Shown: positions 12,401-24,746, counted from the stretch's first letter. The stretch: DNA of 64,000 nucleotides from Pachyseris speciosa (GCA_016490735.1 JAEMWC010000963.1:1-64000); one strand, 5' to 3'. A program made the numbers and translations. The notes: generated from the letters alone by a model not told the origin.

Positions 12401-12430
12401 CCCTAGAGGGTCTTGGTATCGGTCTCAGGC

Positions 12431-12682
12431 ATGGCAATAAATTCCTTGAGAGCTATACTGACTTTTCCTTTATTAATTCATTCCCTCCTATTTTGGATTT
12501 CGACGGTTAAGACACAAAGTGGGATTCGTGTTACAGCTGTCTCGAAGAAAGCCTCGATTTCTTGGTTCACGTTTCTTTGTTTTTCGATACAGCTATCGCC
12601 GGGTTTGTTGTTGTTGTTTTGCGGTTTTGCTTGTGCGTGTTTTGTGCTGTTTTTGTATTTTGCCGTCGTTCTGCCAAAATAA
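12431..12682 (+). CDS. short ORF with signal-peptide-like start, unknown
   Basis: From ATG at 12431 the frame begins MAINSLRAILTFPLLIHSLL, then an SxxxTQSG stretch that looks like a signal peptide with a small-residue cleavage site. The rest is hydrophobic and unremarkable and stops at 12682. It could be the first exon of a secreted or membrane protein divergent from PLC, with a donor such as the GT after ACACAAA, but no partner exon was found. It may also be chance. Confidence 0.25.
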   Translation: MAINSLRAILTFPLLIHSLLFWISTVKTQSGIRVTAVSKKASISWFTFLCFSIQLSPGLLLLFCGFACACFVLFLYFAVVLPK

Positions 12683-13329
12683 TTTTAAGTAACGAAAATA
12701 GAACAACAAGATGGTATAATGTTAAGGATTAAAACAAAAAGGTTTATTGAAACAGCCATAAAAACTAATGCAATCTATCGCTGCTAATTTAGTTTTAACT
12801 GCAGTTTTGACAACGTGAGGGAAGGAAGACAATCATCATCTCTGGGATATCGCCAACCATGTGTTCTCCGTTCTCCATTGAACTAGTGCCGAGTGTGCGT
12901 TTCGCTGGAGTCAAATAGGTCGATGGTAAAAACATGCTGATAAACATGATAAATTTAATAACAATTGTAAAATAAATCGTACTTAATAAAAGTAGGGCAA
13001 GATTTTCATAATATCTGTTCATTAACGATGTAATACTGAGCAGATGTTTTGACGACAAAAGAGTCGAGATTTTGACATTCGAGTCGCCAAAAAAATGTAA
13101 GTTGAGAAGTTGAAAAAAAAAGTAAAACATTTACTGAGCCGACAAAACGCTGACCAGTCGTCTTCGATCTACAGCTGGAGTAGCAGTGCGTTGGGTAGCT
13201 TGGTATCTGTCAGTTCAACTCATAGTTTTCAGTACAACCGCCCAGGTTCTCATCGCTTTGCCCCACGGTTTATATCTTAATAAATAAATAAACAAATAAA
13301 TATATAAATAAATAAACAACATCGCATGC

Positions 13330-13389
13330 CTATTGTGGTGGATCGCAGCCGTAGCAAGTCGCAAAACAAGATCGGAACAATTTTTGTTG

Positions 13390-13424
<35 letters not shown>

Positions 13425-13640
13425 GTTGTTGTTGTTGTTGTTGTTGTTATTTATCCACTTTACCATGGAGATAGCCGACAACAACAAGTTACCATTCCTT
13501 GGCATGATGATAGAAAAGAAAGGCTGTGAACTGGTAACCAGCGTATACCGAAAACCAATGGTCTCCTTTTACATTTTCAGAGTCACCTAGACATGCGCTA
13601 CAAGAAATCATTGATTAAAACCAGGTTACACCGGGCCTAC
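13330..13640 (+). pseudogene. Penelope-like element, RT fragment
   Basis: Bases 13460-13560 code TMEIADNNKLPFLGMMIEK, then TSVYRKP, the typical end of the Penelope-like RT domain (LPFLD..., SVYRKPT). After a frame change the text continues LHFQSHLDMRYKKSLIKTRL at about 13570-13630. The upstream RT is replaced by a (TTA)n/(TTG)n microsatellite at 13388-13447. The copy is dead: frameshifted, truncated, and interrupted downstream by a SINE. Confidence 0.75.
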
Positions 13641-14062
13641 CGCCTTTGATCTTCTTGGGAATCGGTCGTAAGAGGATAGGGATAGTTAAAATCACTGGCC
13701 GGGGGACTTGACCAGACTGCGTGTGCAGTTTACAATTAATGAAGTAACTAATGAGTGCCCCCGTTAAGTAGATATCTAGGACAGACACTATGGGTGGTCA
13801 CAGCCAGAGTTTTGTTACGTCCCTAGTGGTTCTTTTACGTCCCACAGAATCAGATTAAGTGAAAGTACTGTGAGACGGGGCCTTCGGTTTATCGTCCTTA
13901 TCCGAGAAGACTAGAAAGTCTAACCATTTGCAGATGTCATTACAAAGCAGCACTTTCTCCTCAGTTATTTAAAGACCCTGAGTGTTGGTCCGGCCGGTGT
14001 TAGAACCCGCGACCTCCCGCATGGTAGTCCGGTACTCTACCACTGAGTTAACCGGTGTGCGG
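13640..14062 (-). repeat. tRNA-derived SINE inserted in the Penelope-like element
   Basis: Read on the minus strand, a tRNA-like head near 14050-13985 has A box TAACTCAGTGGTAGAGTACC and B box GGTCGCGGGTTCTAAC. The body with AGACTTTCTAGTCTTCTCGG is shared with the copy at about 45.6 kb, and the tail with TTTACAATTAATGAAGTAAC is shared with 19.86 kb. It separates the RT remnant from the GIY-YIG remnant. Confidence 0.7.
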
Positions 14063-14600
14063 TTCGGCTCAGAAGAACAACGCCATGTCAGAGGGAAACA
14101 TCGTTGGAGTCATACTACCTTTCAAAGATAAGCGATCTGCGGACTTCGTTCGAAAACAGCTTAAAGATCTTGGCAACAACATCGGCAACCCAATACAAAC
14201 GGTATTCACGAGTCCAAAAATTGGCGAGCAACTTAAAATTCAGGAGAGGAAACCACCGGTCGTTAGCCGACAATGTGTTATATATCAATTTAAATGTGAT
14301 CTGTGCGATACAGATTATATCGGCTACACTATTCGTCATCTCCATCAGCGGATTGAAGAGCACAGAGCCTCAGCCGTCGGTGCACATGTGAAAGATTGCC
14401 ACGGAGTTTCAAACCCCGAGCTTTTAAAACAGTTCTCCGTGTTATAGAAATGTCAGGGAGAGCTTGACCGTCCAATCCGCGAAATTCTTTTCATCCGTGA
14501 GCGGATACCGAAGTTGGGCACACAGTCAGACTCAATTCGCGCGAAAGTGTTCGTTTAGAACATTTCATCGGGCGCGCACTAATTCGTTGGCTGACGTTAT
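14055..14600 (+). pseudogene. Penelope-like element, linker and GIY-YIG endonuclease fragment
   Basis: The open frame at 14055-14447 (130 codons) contains VILPFKDKRSADFVRKQLKD, then QTVFTSPKIGEQLK and a Cys-containing stretch CVIYQFKCDLCDTDYIGYT, followed by RHLHQRIEEHR. This is the C-terminal linker and the GIY-YIG nuclease start of Penelope-like retroelements, which cut target DNA to prime reverse transcription. Downstream bases to about 14600 still resemble the element in shifted frames. The 5' RT part is upstream of a SINE insertion, so the copy is not functional. Confidence 0.8.
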
Positions 14601-15299
14601 AAACAACGACTTAATTTAAACCTGAAACGACCGTTACAGATGACTTCGAAACGTCGTGCAATATCGCCCATTTTTGTAATCAAACTTATTCCAATCACGT
14701 GTTAATAACATAAGGGCAAAATTTTCTTAAAACTGCCGAGGCACGTTGAAAAACAGCCAGCCAAGTGAAGTAAAAACTGTTGTTCGCTAACGAGCCAAAC
14801 AAACAAATAATTCAAGTACATTTTTTTATTTGCGTCCAAAACGAGTGTAGAGACCTCTGCTAGCAGGGAAACAATACCGCTAAGCCGGCCTACATCTCGG
14901 CAACAGTCGATCTAAGTTATAGGCTTTTAAGGCGAAAAATCTTTTGAAGTTCCTTTATCATTCGAAAATTCTAATTCCTGAGTGTCTTTTAAAACGAGCT
15001 CTTGATCTTTACGCTTTTTACAGAGAATGCTTGAGCCTAAATTCAGCCGGATTTTACTGAAAACTTTGCTTTTGATCCCGATTTAAGACGAACAGCTAGT
15101 TGCACTTTTGGTTTGACATTTTGACAGCTTTGGTTGTGTTTAACCAATAAAATGTTTTGAACCATTCTAACATGAATTGTGATTGATCTGTTTTAGCGTG
15201 CCTTATGAGAGTACAGATGCACGGCTAAATTTAGAAAACCAAGTTTTCCAAAAATTTTAGCTAAATGCGTCAGGAAATTGAGAAATTCTTTATTATAAA

Positions 15300-15485
15300 A
15301 GAAATAAAGAAGCCTCGCCTGTGATCTTTTCTGTTGTAAAGCACTTATCAAGCTAATAGACCACTCAAGAAGTAGGGTAAAAACTCTACTACCGCTCGTG
15401 TTTCCCCTACACTTCTTTCTTGCTCTATCCACTTCCTGCGTGCTTTACAACAGAACAGATCACAGGCGAGTCTTCTTTATTTGTT
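15300..15485. repeat. MITE with about 43-bp inverted ends
   Basis: The left arm begins AAATAAAGAAGCCTCGCCTG and reaches TTGTAAAGCAC at about 15344. The right arm is its reverse complement from GTGCTTTACAAC at about 15442 to TCTTCTTTATTT. There are few mismatches and no coding sequence. Confidence 0.75.
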
Positions 15486-16204
15486 AATCAAAACCCTAGA
15501 GATCTTGATCTGGTGTGTTACGGGGTATAAAGATTTATCCACCTGATCTGAATGGGTGTCATTTATTGGCTGATCAGTTAATGAATTATTAATGAGTTTG
15601 AGAAATAACAAATAAAAACTATCCGCTCTACTGTTTCAAAGATTGCCGATCGAGAAGCACATGAATCACATATGCGATGGCTTTCCTTCTTGAAATCTGA
15701 CATTTTCAGGTAACAAGTTCCGCATTAATAGGGCCACGCTGAAGCTAAAGCTACGGAAAATCCGTGCAAGTATTATAGTCTGTCCAACTACTGCATACAA
15801 TGATCTAATCTCAGATATCACTGCCAAATCAGGATTATGCATTTCACGGTTTTTCTTCAGCGGATAAACACTGCAGCACATCAGCAATTCCTACGTTTCC
15901 TATGAGAAAACAAGGATAAATCAGTTGGATATCTACAAATTTTGAGAACTGTGATGATTATTGGTGGGAATCCAAAGAGTTAGTTTGAAACCTTACGATT
16001 TAATTATTAAACAGGGTATGTGTCAATAGTTAAAGAGACCAAGGAAAACTAAGACCTTTTCGCCTTGTCGGAAGTCGCACAATAGAGTTATGTACTAGAT
16101 GACACGAAAGTACCGATTTATTTCTTATAAAACTTTGTTCCAGTTGTTCATAAGTTTCACTAAACACATATAAGAGCCGGAAAATCTCTCAAATGTTGTA
16201 ACCG

Positions 16205-16338
16205 CATCCTCCTCCACCTCCTCCTCCTTCGCATTCTCCCCTTTCCCCTACACCCTCCCTCTCCTCCTCATCCTTTTCCTCCTTCTCATCCCACTATTCC
16301 TTCTCCCATCCTACTCCTCCTCCTCCTCCTCCTCCTCC

Positions 16339-16369
<31 letters not shown>

Positions 16370-16382
16370 TATCATCATCATA
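16205..16382. repeat. (TCC)n and (ATC)n pyrimidine-rich microsatellite
   Basis: A long stretch of CTCC/TCC units grades into an (ATC)n run, giving strong strand asymmetry. Confidence 0.85.
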
Positions 16383-16634
16383 TAACACAGCAACAGCAAC
16401 ATTTAAAAGCGTGACAACTAGTACAGAACCAATAACAAAACAGGAATCAAACGACTAACAAACAAACTTGGTCAATCAGTATATGGACAAAAAACGTTCA
16501 AAACATTATTCGTGTGCATTCCCGGTAAAATAAAGTAACAGTTATTTCTGGTGGTCCCCGTTATGTCTGATGGCGAATAATAATTCAAATAAAAGTAGTT
16601 AATATTGATTTGAACGTTTTGGATATAATCTTAC

Positions 16635-17462
16635 CTTAATCAATCCAGCTTACGACGCTGCTCAGCCTGCTGTACTGAATCCCCGGTTTGACATCGCGTT
16701 TTTCCAAATGCAGTTGGCAGCAGTTATTATCAGCCACCCAGAATCATTATTGCATCCAAGATAATAACCGCTGATCTCAAAGTATCGATCGAAGGTACCG
16801 GTGATGTCAAAGTTATGAAACTTCGTAGCAGTTTTGAGGTCATCCCAAGGCGACGAAATAAGATTGTCCTGGGAGAACCAGTTCACGTTGTCTGTGCCAG
16901 AAGCATTAAACTTGACGGAGAGGACTTCGTTTCGCTTCTGGTATAAAACCACGAGGGCCTGCAATTGAAATTCATTTCAATCGTGCAAGACTGGGCGACT
17001 GCGCTGAAGGAACAACTAGCAACATAAAGACGAAGACGAGCGTTACAGCCATTACAAGTTAAACCAGAATATATGCTCTATTAAATCCTAGCCTTGTTCA
17101 TGTATATTGAATATAGATAGTCTGGTTTAGTCCCTTTTCGCTAAGTCAAATGTTTTTGTTTTGTGATATTGTCAATTTCTAACCCTTTTTTGCAAATTCA
17201 GTCTAAATTGTTATGATGACTTTTATTCCCTCCCACTGAAACAATTTACTCTAGTCAACTCCTTGCAGTTTGCCTCCCGTGGATTATATTTTTCCCAGTT
17301 ATTCACGATGCGGTTTTTGTAGTGTCTCTCATGACTTGAAGTTGTGTCCAGTGCAGCCGTAACATTTTCAATGCATGGCTGAAGTGGACGAGTTGGAATT
17401 CCATAATTCACCCACGAGGGGCGAGGAGACCCCTTGGACAACTTTAAACACCATTGTCCAAC
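16635..17462 (-). CDS. two exons of a cnidarian extracellular-type domain protein
   Basis: Exon 17274-17462 follows a T-rich CAG acceptor and reads MVFKVVQGVSSPLVGELWNS, then after a frame change NVTAALDTTSSHERHYKNRI and NNWEKYNP. Exon 16635-16958 continues VVLYQKRNEVLSVKFNASG, DNVNWFSQDNLISSPWDDL, YYLGCNNDSGWLIITAANC and, after another frame change, PGIQYSRLSSVVSWID. This domain is widespread in cnidarian predicted secreted or membrane proteins; its function is not known to me. The order and spacing are as in intact family members. Odd points are one-base frame changes at about 17369-17372 and at the A run 16699-16703, a GC rather than GT where the first exon should end (17273), and TAA at the expected Tyr near the 3' end. 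It could be a decaying paralogue or a sequence with residual indels. Confidence 0.7.
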
Positions 17463-17467
17463 CTGAT

Positions 17468-17496
17468 TGAAAAAAAAAAAAAAAAAAAAAAAAAAA
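17468..17496. repeat. poly-A tract (poly-T on the coding strand)
   Basis: A run of about 27 A at 17470-17496, followed by GAAAG. On the minus strand it forms the polypyrimidine tract just before the acceptor at 17463. Confidence 0.7.
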
Positions 17497-17499
17497 GAA

Positions 17500-19840
17500 A
17501 GACGTATGATTATTAATGAAACACAAAGAAATAAAGGAAACAGGAAAAAGCTAAAGATATAGCTAAAATTACTCTGATCATTTGGCCTTCATGCGCCCTT
17601 GGGGCACCTTGCCTTTTCTTTCTGCACCTTTAGCTAAATTGGGAGTTTGTTTTCTTCAAAGAAGCTGTAATATCTGTACTAGTATACTATTTTTTTGTTT
17701 TTGTTTTGCTGTTGTTGTTGTTGTTGCTTGCTGTTGTTGTTTTGTTTTGTTTTGTTTTTGGCGTATGGGTAATACTTTCATAACTGGAAAGCAACGTTTC
17801 GAAAGTTTTCATGCAAGAGCCACTCAGTTGGAGTTACTGCTGTTTGTTGCATTTGTTGATTTTCGGCGCCTCTCAAAAATCTGCTATCAGCTAATCCCTA
17901 AGCATAATTCACTAACAAGTACGTCATCATATCCGCCCTTCATCTACGAAAGGCGACTTATAGGCGTTACAGTCCTGACAGGATGATCTACGACTCCTAT
18001 AAAAGTCTTCATAGCCAGATATCCCCCATACAACATGGCTTCCAAAACCGCCGTAAGCATGCGCAGAACACGCACATACGGATTTAACATGGCGGCGAAA
18101 CATAAAGGAAATGAGGAGAAAATAATACTGTTTTGCATTTTGTGGCGTAGCCGCACAAAACTAAGTATTTCACATGATTTTTGTAGAGAGAGTCAAGTTC
18201 AAACCATGTTGTAATTGAGTAAAATACGGGAAAAAATAGTTCTAAACGGTGCCTTTTTGATCGAAATCATCTCATAAACTAGCCACACTTTTCTCTCAAT
18301 GTTTCTTTAAATAGGTCTTACCTTCATGGTTTCCTTAGTCGGCTTCGAGGAAACAACTGCACCGAATTAATTCCCAACAATTTCGATTTAAAAGATAAGA
18401 TATAAAGCTCGCAAAATTAATATTCTTCGCCATAACAAATTTCCATAACATGGTGCGTTTTCTATGTGAATAGTGGCATTTTCCAGAAATGCGAGACGAG
18501 CCAAGATGAAGCCATTACGGAGGAAAAATGCATCTTCGAGGGGTTTGCTTTCATTCCACTACGGTCGCCATATTGTTTTAACGTGTTTTCAGTGGTCAGT
18601 TGTATTCCCTATAACAAGTTAGGTACCTGATATATGATGAACAGGCCGAATTTCGAAAAATAGCGGGAATCTCGAAGTAATTATCGAAGGAAGTACAGGA
18701 AAATATTCACATATCCCAAGTCTGATGTAACACCAATTAAATCATTTCAAACTTGGTAAATTGGTTTTGTGGATACATTTCCATCAATAATCCTTAAAAG
18801 TAGCGAAGCAAAGAGCATGTAAACAACAATAATAGCCTTCATTTGTCGTCCCGCCATGTTGAATATCAAAATATACGCGCCCGCCGTTCAATCCGCTGAC
18901 TGTTCTGGATGTCTCGCTAGATTACGAAAGTCCCCATCAATCCAAAGGCATCAATTCGATTCAACTTTGTATTACTGATAACACTACTGTCAACCATGCC
19001 TCCTCCATCGCTTGTTTCGTCACAGTAAACAGGAAAAACACTTAATTGGTGGTACAGTATTTTGTATCTGCCCGTTACGCGAGGGGCATCAAAGCAGCCG
19101 CTGTAAACTGTGGACCAAAATCAGGCAGAAGCAAACAATTTTAGAATCAACCTAGCGTAAGCAGACATACGGGGAGGGGTAAGGTAGCCAAGGGAGATCA
19201 CATGGCACATTTTCAACGTTTATAGTGTTCAATAAGCTAAACAATTGTATCGCCAATAATATTGACAAATCTAAATTTTCGGGAAAATGCACCCCCCCCC
19301 CCAAAAAAAAAAAATCCTTCCCTTCACACTACTAGGACCGTAACTACTGTGGGTGTAGGCCGCCTTCTCTCCCTCTCTACACGAGAAGGCATTACGCACT
19401 TCCATATTCCTTACCACTTTTAGACAAGGCTCTATCTTTTAATCATATTAAGTGCGATCTTTTTTTTTTTTTTTTTACGATTTCGCAAATATATTGTAAT
19501 ATTAATAAATTATGGAAAGTATATTGAGTCTTAACCCAACAAGTTTGCAGTTTCTTCCAGATCTTCCGTCGGGGCAAGTACATAGGTAGTCATTCGTGTC
19601 GTAGAGTGGGTAACATGTTCCGCCATATTCACAGGGGGAGCTTTCACATGGGCTCTAAAACTCACACCAAAATGGCAATGAAGCATGGACTTGTATGGGA
19701 TTTTTTGTTTAATTTGACTCTGATTCGAATTTCAAGTTTAAAGTCATGTCAATCTGCACTTAAGTTAACTTCAGTTATACACACTTAATTATCGTCTTCT
19801 CGTCAGGGGCTTTTCACTCAGGGATAATTTACAGCACAGG
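17500..19840. other. no gene seen; CpG-containing and simple tracts
   Basis: Contains a (TTG)/(TTTTG) tract near 17700-17760 and several CpG-richer patches with ATGGCGG-type motifs (18045-18105, 18540-18575, 18850-18890), which look like fragments of repeats or old promoters. No exon chain could be built on either strand. Confidence 0.4.
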
Positions 19841-19930
19841 CCGGGGGTCTTTTTACCAGACTGCCTGTGGTACAGTTTACAATTAATGAAGTAACTAGCT
19901 CATGAGTGCCCGTGTAAGGTAGAGTATCAA
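19830..19930. repeat. SINE fragment
   Basis: CCGGGGGTCTTTTTACCAG, then TTTACAATTAATGAAGTAAC and TCATGAGTGCCC, match the tail part of the SINE at 13.70-13.77 kb in the same orientation. Confidence 0.65.
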
Positions 19931-22080
19931 ATTAATTATTGGTATCAGATAAGTTATTAACGGCGATAAAAGTGACGGAAACGCCGCTAAATGATATGTT
20001 TAATGAGCAAAATAATATGTGAGCGCTTTCCTTCTGAATGGAAAACAATAGACCGAAACAGTGCAATGAGCCAATCAAAATGCGAAGCAAAGCGCGGGAA
20101 AAGGCGTACGTCTAAGTCACTGGCGTGCCATTCACGGAGCGAGGCAATATAAAACTAAAATAAACGCTCGATGCTCAATTGAAAAGCTATCTATGTCTTA
20201 ATCACTGACTTGATACCTTGTTCCCATTGGTTGAAATCAGCCATCGAGTTTTGAAGTACACATTCTCAAATATGGCGGTAAATGCAAGATGGGTGTCGAG
20301 TTTTTTTTACAGGAATTAATTTAAGAATTAGAAAATGAAGCTTTAACAAATTGAAAGAACAACAGAAGGAAATCAGTAGTACTGGCGGTTTTGTTGACTG
20401 GTTTTGGAAAAAGAATAAATTGTGAAAAATTATTGCCTTGCAAAGGCTTGTTTTACTCGGTATTCCGCTTGAGTCTCTCAGCTTCGAACACGGGCAAAAT
20501 GTACTTATATCGTGCACATACTTCTTGGTACTTAACCCCTTAATGCGTTAATTTTGCTGCTTTATTGCTGTATTCAGCTTTCAAACTCGTTTGACAAACT
20601 CGAAACACGCCGTGAGTTTGTTTTTCCTTCTTCGGAATTAGGCTTAAGAATTATTTATTTATTTTTTTTTCTGAAAACTTAAAAAAAAAAAAGTGGGAAA
20701 GGCCGTAATTTGTATCGCACTCAGATTATTCCGCGAAGGTTCTTGATTGGATGTTATCTGACAAGCAAAAGAAAAATTGGGCGTTAGATCTTTTCCGTTC
20801 CTCCTCATGCGCCATTCGCCTTCTCACTCGCCCGTATTTCCCTTCCCCTTCGAAAGCCTGCACCAAAGGCTATAATATTGGATGTAAATGACTGTGAGTG
20901 TAGCATTATTGGAAAAAAAAAACCCTGTGATTCTTGTGATCAGTCGATTGGAAATCAACTTATCAAGTGAAGAAATTAACCTCATGAGTCTCTGAAAGGA
21001 ATAAATTTTGGTTTTTCTTGTAATTAACTACAATACCATTGTGAGTATCCCAGCTAATTATCATCAGTTTTATCACATATATGATTAATTTCCTGATGAT
21101 TGCGATAAATCCCTGGAGGCTCATGAGAAAGCCTTAGTAATCCACGCCGGTTCGTTCCTGGCTTTCCGGCGTTAGCTACCCTACGTCTCCCTATTGTTGT
21201 GGAAGTAAGAACTAGCGTTGAAATTTTGACGTCGTCTCATTCATTAGAGACAACTAGATTATATAGCCAGTATGCCTATTACTGGTAATATGCGAAGTGG
21301 AGAATTTATTCTGCCCAGAGTTCATGTTTGGTTTGACACGTGATTATCTACGCAGTATTTGGAAATTGTTATAGTCACCAAAAAGTTCTTTTCTGTCATA
21401 GTAAACTCTGTAAAAGTTGTGTTCTTTTTAGTATGGTAGAGACTTTTTCTCTCAAGTACGACCTCAACCCTTACTGTCAAGGTTACGTCTCAGAGACCAG
21501 ACCCCAGTTGAACTCGCCTAACTATAATTTAACTAAGAAACTAAAAGAAACCTTACCATATGGGACACAACAAGCTAGGATGCACGTTATCCGGGTTAAG
21601 GATTACACAGTTAAAAGAGCTTAATCCTGACATGATGGCATGTGAGTTTGACTCGACTCTAGCTAAATGAGAATGTGACCAATTTCCCTATGGCCCTCTT
21701 TGTTGTGCTATTTAATCCCTTGAGAGTTGTTAAGGGAAATTATTTTTTCTAGCGGAAGTTTTTATTTTATAACACATTAACTTTGCACGTTAAGGTAACT
21801 ATCCGATTTGGTTTATCAGGAAGAGAGAGTTTACCGTGGGAATCAGTATTTTTAAGCCTATATAGGCGTAAACATTTTTTGATCGGGGGATCTTTTCACT
21901 GAATTTGCTTCTCATATGCACCGTTGTTGCACTTCGTCATACAACATAGCAAGCGATTTCTCACACCTCTTTTTGCTATCAAGTGAAATACGCCTCCCTG
22001 TCACTTTGATAGGTCACTCATTCAATGGTTCATTGTCTCTTTGTTTCATACCACCCGCGTGAAATCGGATGAAGTGATGC
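19930..22080. other. no gene seen
   Basis: AT-rich sequence. The longest frames (for example 21340-21624, plus) show neither recognised motifs nor convincing splice context. Confidence 0.35.
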
Positions 22081-22261
22081 TTAGATGTCCATAACCACCT
22101 CGGCAATCACAGCAGAAATGTCCGCGAGCCCTAGCTCAGGCAGCGATAGCGAATCGCAACAATCTTCATTACCTACAGGACGAACAATCACCAGGCTATT
22201 TGTTTGGTTGCAGGAAAGAACGAAATCAACTCCACGCGGAACTTCATGGTATAAATCCCGG

Positions 22262-22436
22262 GGTATCCAATCGAGGAAATCGATAATCGATGACAATCGA
22301 TATCAATTAATCGATTGCTATTGATAATCGATGACCAATCGATGGCGAAGATTCGACTGGCAATCGATTGGTATCGATTATCAATACCAATCGATAGATA
22401 AATTGGTATCGATTGGTTGCAGATTGACGGAACCGG
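22262..22436. repeat. array of ATCGAT-core words
   Basis: AATCGAT, ATCGATTGG and their complements recur about fifteen times in both orientations over 170 bp, so the tract can pair with itself in many registers. A related tract occurs at 23.69-23.82 kb. Confidence 0.75.
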
Positions 22437-23299
22437 AATCGACGCATAAAAAACACTACTTTGTACGCAGTAATTGTAAACACATTTCATCAACACATTT
22501 CATATTAACGTTAACGCCCCGTCCACAGGAATCCGGGAATTTATTTATTTTTTGACAAATTAAAAGTTTGTTCCATGGTCCAATCTATACACTTCAAAAA
22601 ACGGAAAGTGGTTGCATCGTGCCTTCACAGAAAAATTCTGGTAACAGAAGTTGCACTTTTGCAAACAATGAAATTGGCAACAACAGCAGCATGAGTTGTT
22701 GCAAAATAATGAATAACGCAGCAATACCTATCCCCATAATAACGAACCTAATCGTGCTTAAAACAAAGATCACATATATACAAGGCGCCAATTGTGTCTA
22801 AAAGAAATAAAATATAAAGCAAAAGATAAAAAAGATGTTCCTTTTTTTTCATCATAAAAGTAAGAGATAGGCCATTTTAGTTTTGGTGTTTTCCTGCTCG
22901 ATTTTGGGGTATGTTCTGATCCACAAGCTCGGACTGTAGGTGGCCGAGCTGTCCACGATGATTCACAACTTTAAACGCGTTTCCGCGTTCTCCCCTCTCC
23001 TTGTTTGCAGTGAACCCTTCACCGACGTCCACTTCAAAACGGCAAAGATGATAGCCTTTGACGATGCACCTAATATTCAGTTAAGCCTCTACCCGGACGT
23101 CTTGCATAGACATTATGACACAGAAAGGCAATGATGGCCAAGTGGGTAATTGGAGTACACGTGCAACGGGGTATATTCTTTGCGTTGAGAAGACTGGGTC
23201 TGAATTTGTTTTACCAATTTCGTCCCCAGGACTTCATAAAAATGGCAGATGATCGGATGGTGGATCGGACTTAACCGCGGTCAAACGAAAGAAAATACA

Positions 23300-23630
23300 T
23301 TAGGAAAAGTCCTTTAAAGATAAGGTTTTTATGTTGAGAGCTCAAAGATGACAAGTTTTTCGTCATTATGTGAGTTTACTAAATCATTTTATGGATTACT
23401 AAAAAAGTTTTAAGTCTTTTTAAAGCGAAGAATGTGGAGACTGGTCGGCGCTGTGTGTGTTCGTTTTCTCTTTCAATGCGTGACTTCCGGAAAACCGATT
23501 CACTTTATTGTTCCTAAAACTGTTCTAGTAATTCATAAAATGATTTAGTAAACTCACAGACTGACGAAAAACTTATTATCTTTGAGCTCTCAACGTAGAA
23601 ACCTTAACCCGGACTTTTCTTATTTTTTGA
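23300..23630. repeat. MITE with about 100-bp inverted arms
   Basis: The left arm holds TTGAGAGCTCAAAGATGACA, AAGTTTTTCGTCA and TGAGTTTACTAAATCATTTT (about 23325-23395). The right arm is the inverted counterpart at about 23525-23600. The spacer is about 130 bp and non-coding. Confidence 0.75.
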
Positions 23631-23684
23631 CGTTTTAGCGCGGTTAAGGATTGGACAGGTAGCGTGCGTGACGTCTATTCGAGG

Positions 23685-23817
23685 TTGCTGAGCCAATCGA
23701 TAGCAATCGATGAACGGTTTTTGTGTGGTTATCGATTGGTCATCGATTGGCCGATACCAATTAACTAATTTTATCGATTGATTGATTGGATTTCCGATCA
23801 TCGGTTTCCATCGATTA
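23685..23817. repeat. second ATCGAT-word tract
   Basis: CCAATCGATAGCAATCGATG, GGTTATCGATTGGTCATCGA and later TTTTATCGATTGATTG repeat the vocabulary of the 22.26-kb tract. It abuts the left inverted end of the THAP-containing unit at 23818. Confidence 0.7.
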
Positions 23818-23925
23818 GCCCATTTCCGATATGTGTGGGCGCGAGAGACTGGCGCCAAACTTGGACGGGAAAGCGAGGCTTGGGGAATAAAGCGGGGGAT
23901 GTGAACAGCAATTAAGCTTTACATA

Positions 23926-24030
23926 GCCTCATATAAACACGAGGGGGGGGGGGGGTTGGGAGAATTCGAGACAGTTTCGAGAATTCTCCCAACCCCCCGA
24001 CTGTTTATATGAGGTTATGTAAACACGGAA
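23926..24030. repeat. 105-bp near-perfect palindrome with G14 run
   Basis: CCTCATATAAAC with GGTTGGGAGAATTCGAGAC is followed by TTTCGAGAATTCTCCCAACC and GTTTATATGAGG, an inverted pair with a loop of only a few bases. The left stem carries a run of about 14 G against 6 C on the right. Confidence 0.8.
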
Positions 24031-24746
24031 AAAAGTCCTCTATTGCTTTTATAAAATATTTCTAAAAAGTAATTCGACAAAAGAAGGGAACATTTGTTTA
24101 TTTACTTCTTGATTGAAATAGATTTCCTTAATACACGCTTTGAACAATCGTATTTCCCACTAGCCAATCATAACGCGCAACTGACAGCACAAGAACCAAT
24201 CAGAATTCGCGTTATAAAAGTCAAAATCAAGTTGAAATTTTTGGCAAGCCTCATACAAGCGCCACGTTGGTCAAAGTTTTGATTCCTCTGAAATCGTGCA
24301 GAAAAATAACGAACGCTCGGCGAGAACCAAAAGAAATGCCCAAACTATACGAATCCGTAAGGAAAGAACTACAAGATGAGAAGTTTGTTTAAGCTGGAAA
24401 TGAATTGCACTGTGCTTGACCGCTTCTGAAAGTGGCGTCAACTTGCCCGAATTGGCAGCCCGAGAACAAGGCTGAGATGTTGAATCGCTCATCGTGCCTT
24501 GTAAAGTTTTGCTGGATAGGAATCATTGCCCAAGCAGCGGATCCAGGTTGTAGTATATTTTTAAGTTGAGAAGGTCTCATAGAAAATACATTTTACGCTA
24601 ATTTGACAGCCAAAACACGGTAACCGATCGGCCGCGCAAAGTTTGATTTGAAGCATTTACAGTCTGTAGCATATACGCTTAGTTTGGTGTACGTTTTCGT
24701 GTACATTTTTTAAAATAAAGAATGTCTTATAGAGAATTTTTTTGTA

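Noticed and set aside
13215..13505. Poly-Asn/poly-Val/poly-Leu open frames
   Set aside because: They are translations of the (TTA)n/(TTG)n microsatellite.
22085..22324. 79-codon plus-strand frame (Ser-rich start) as a gene
   Set aside because: It runs into the ATCGAT-word tract and has no splice or homology support.
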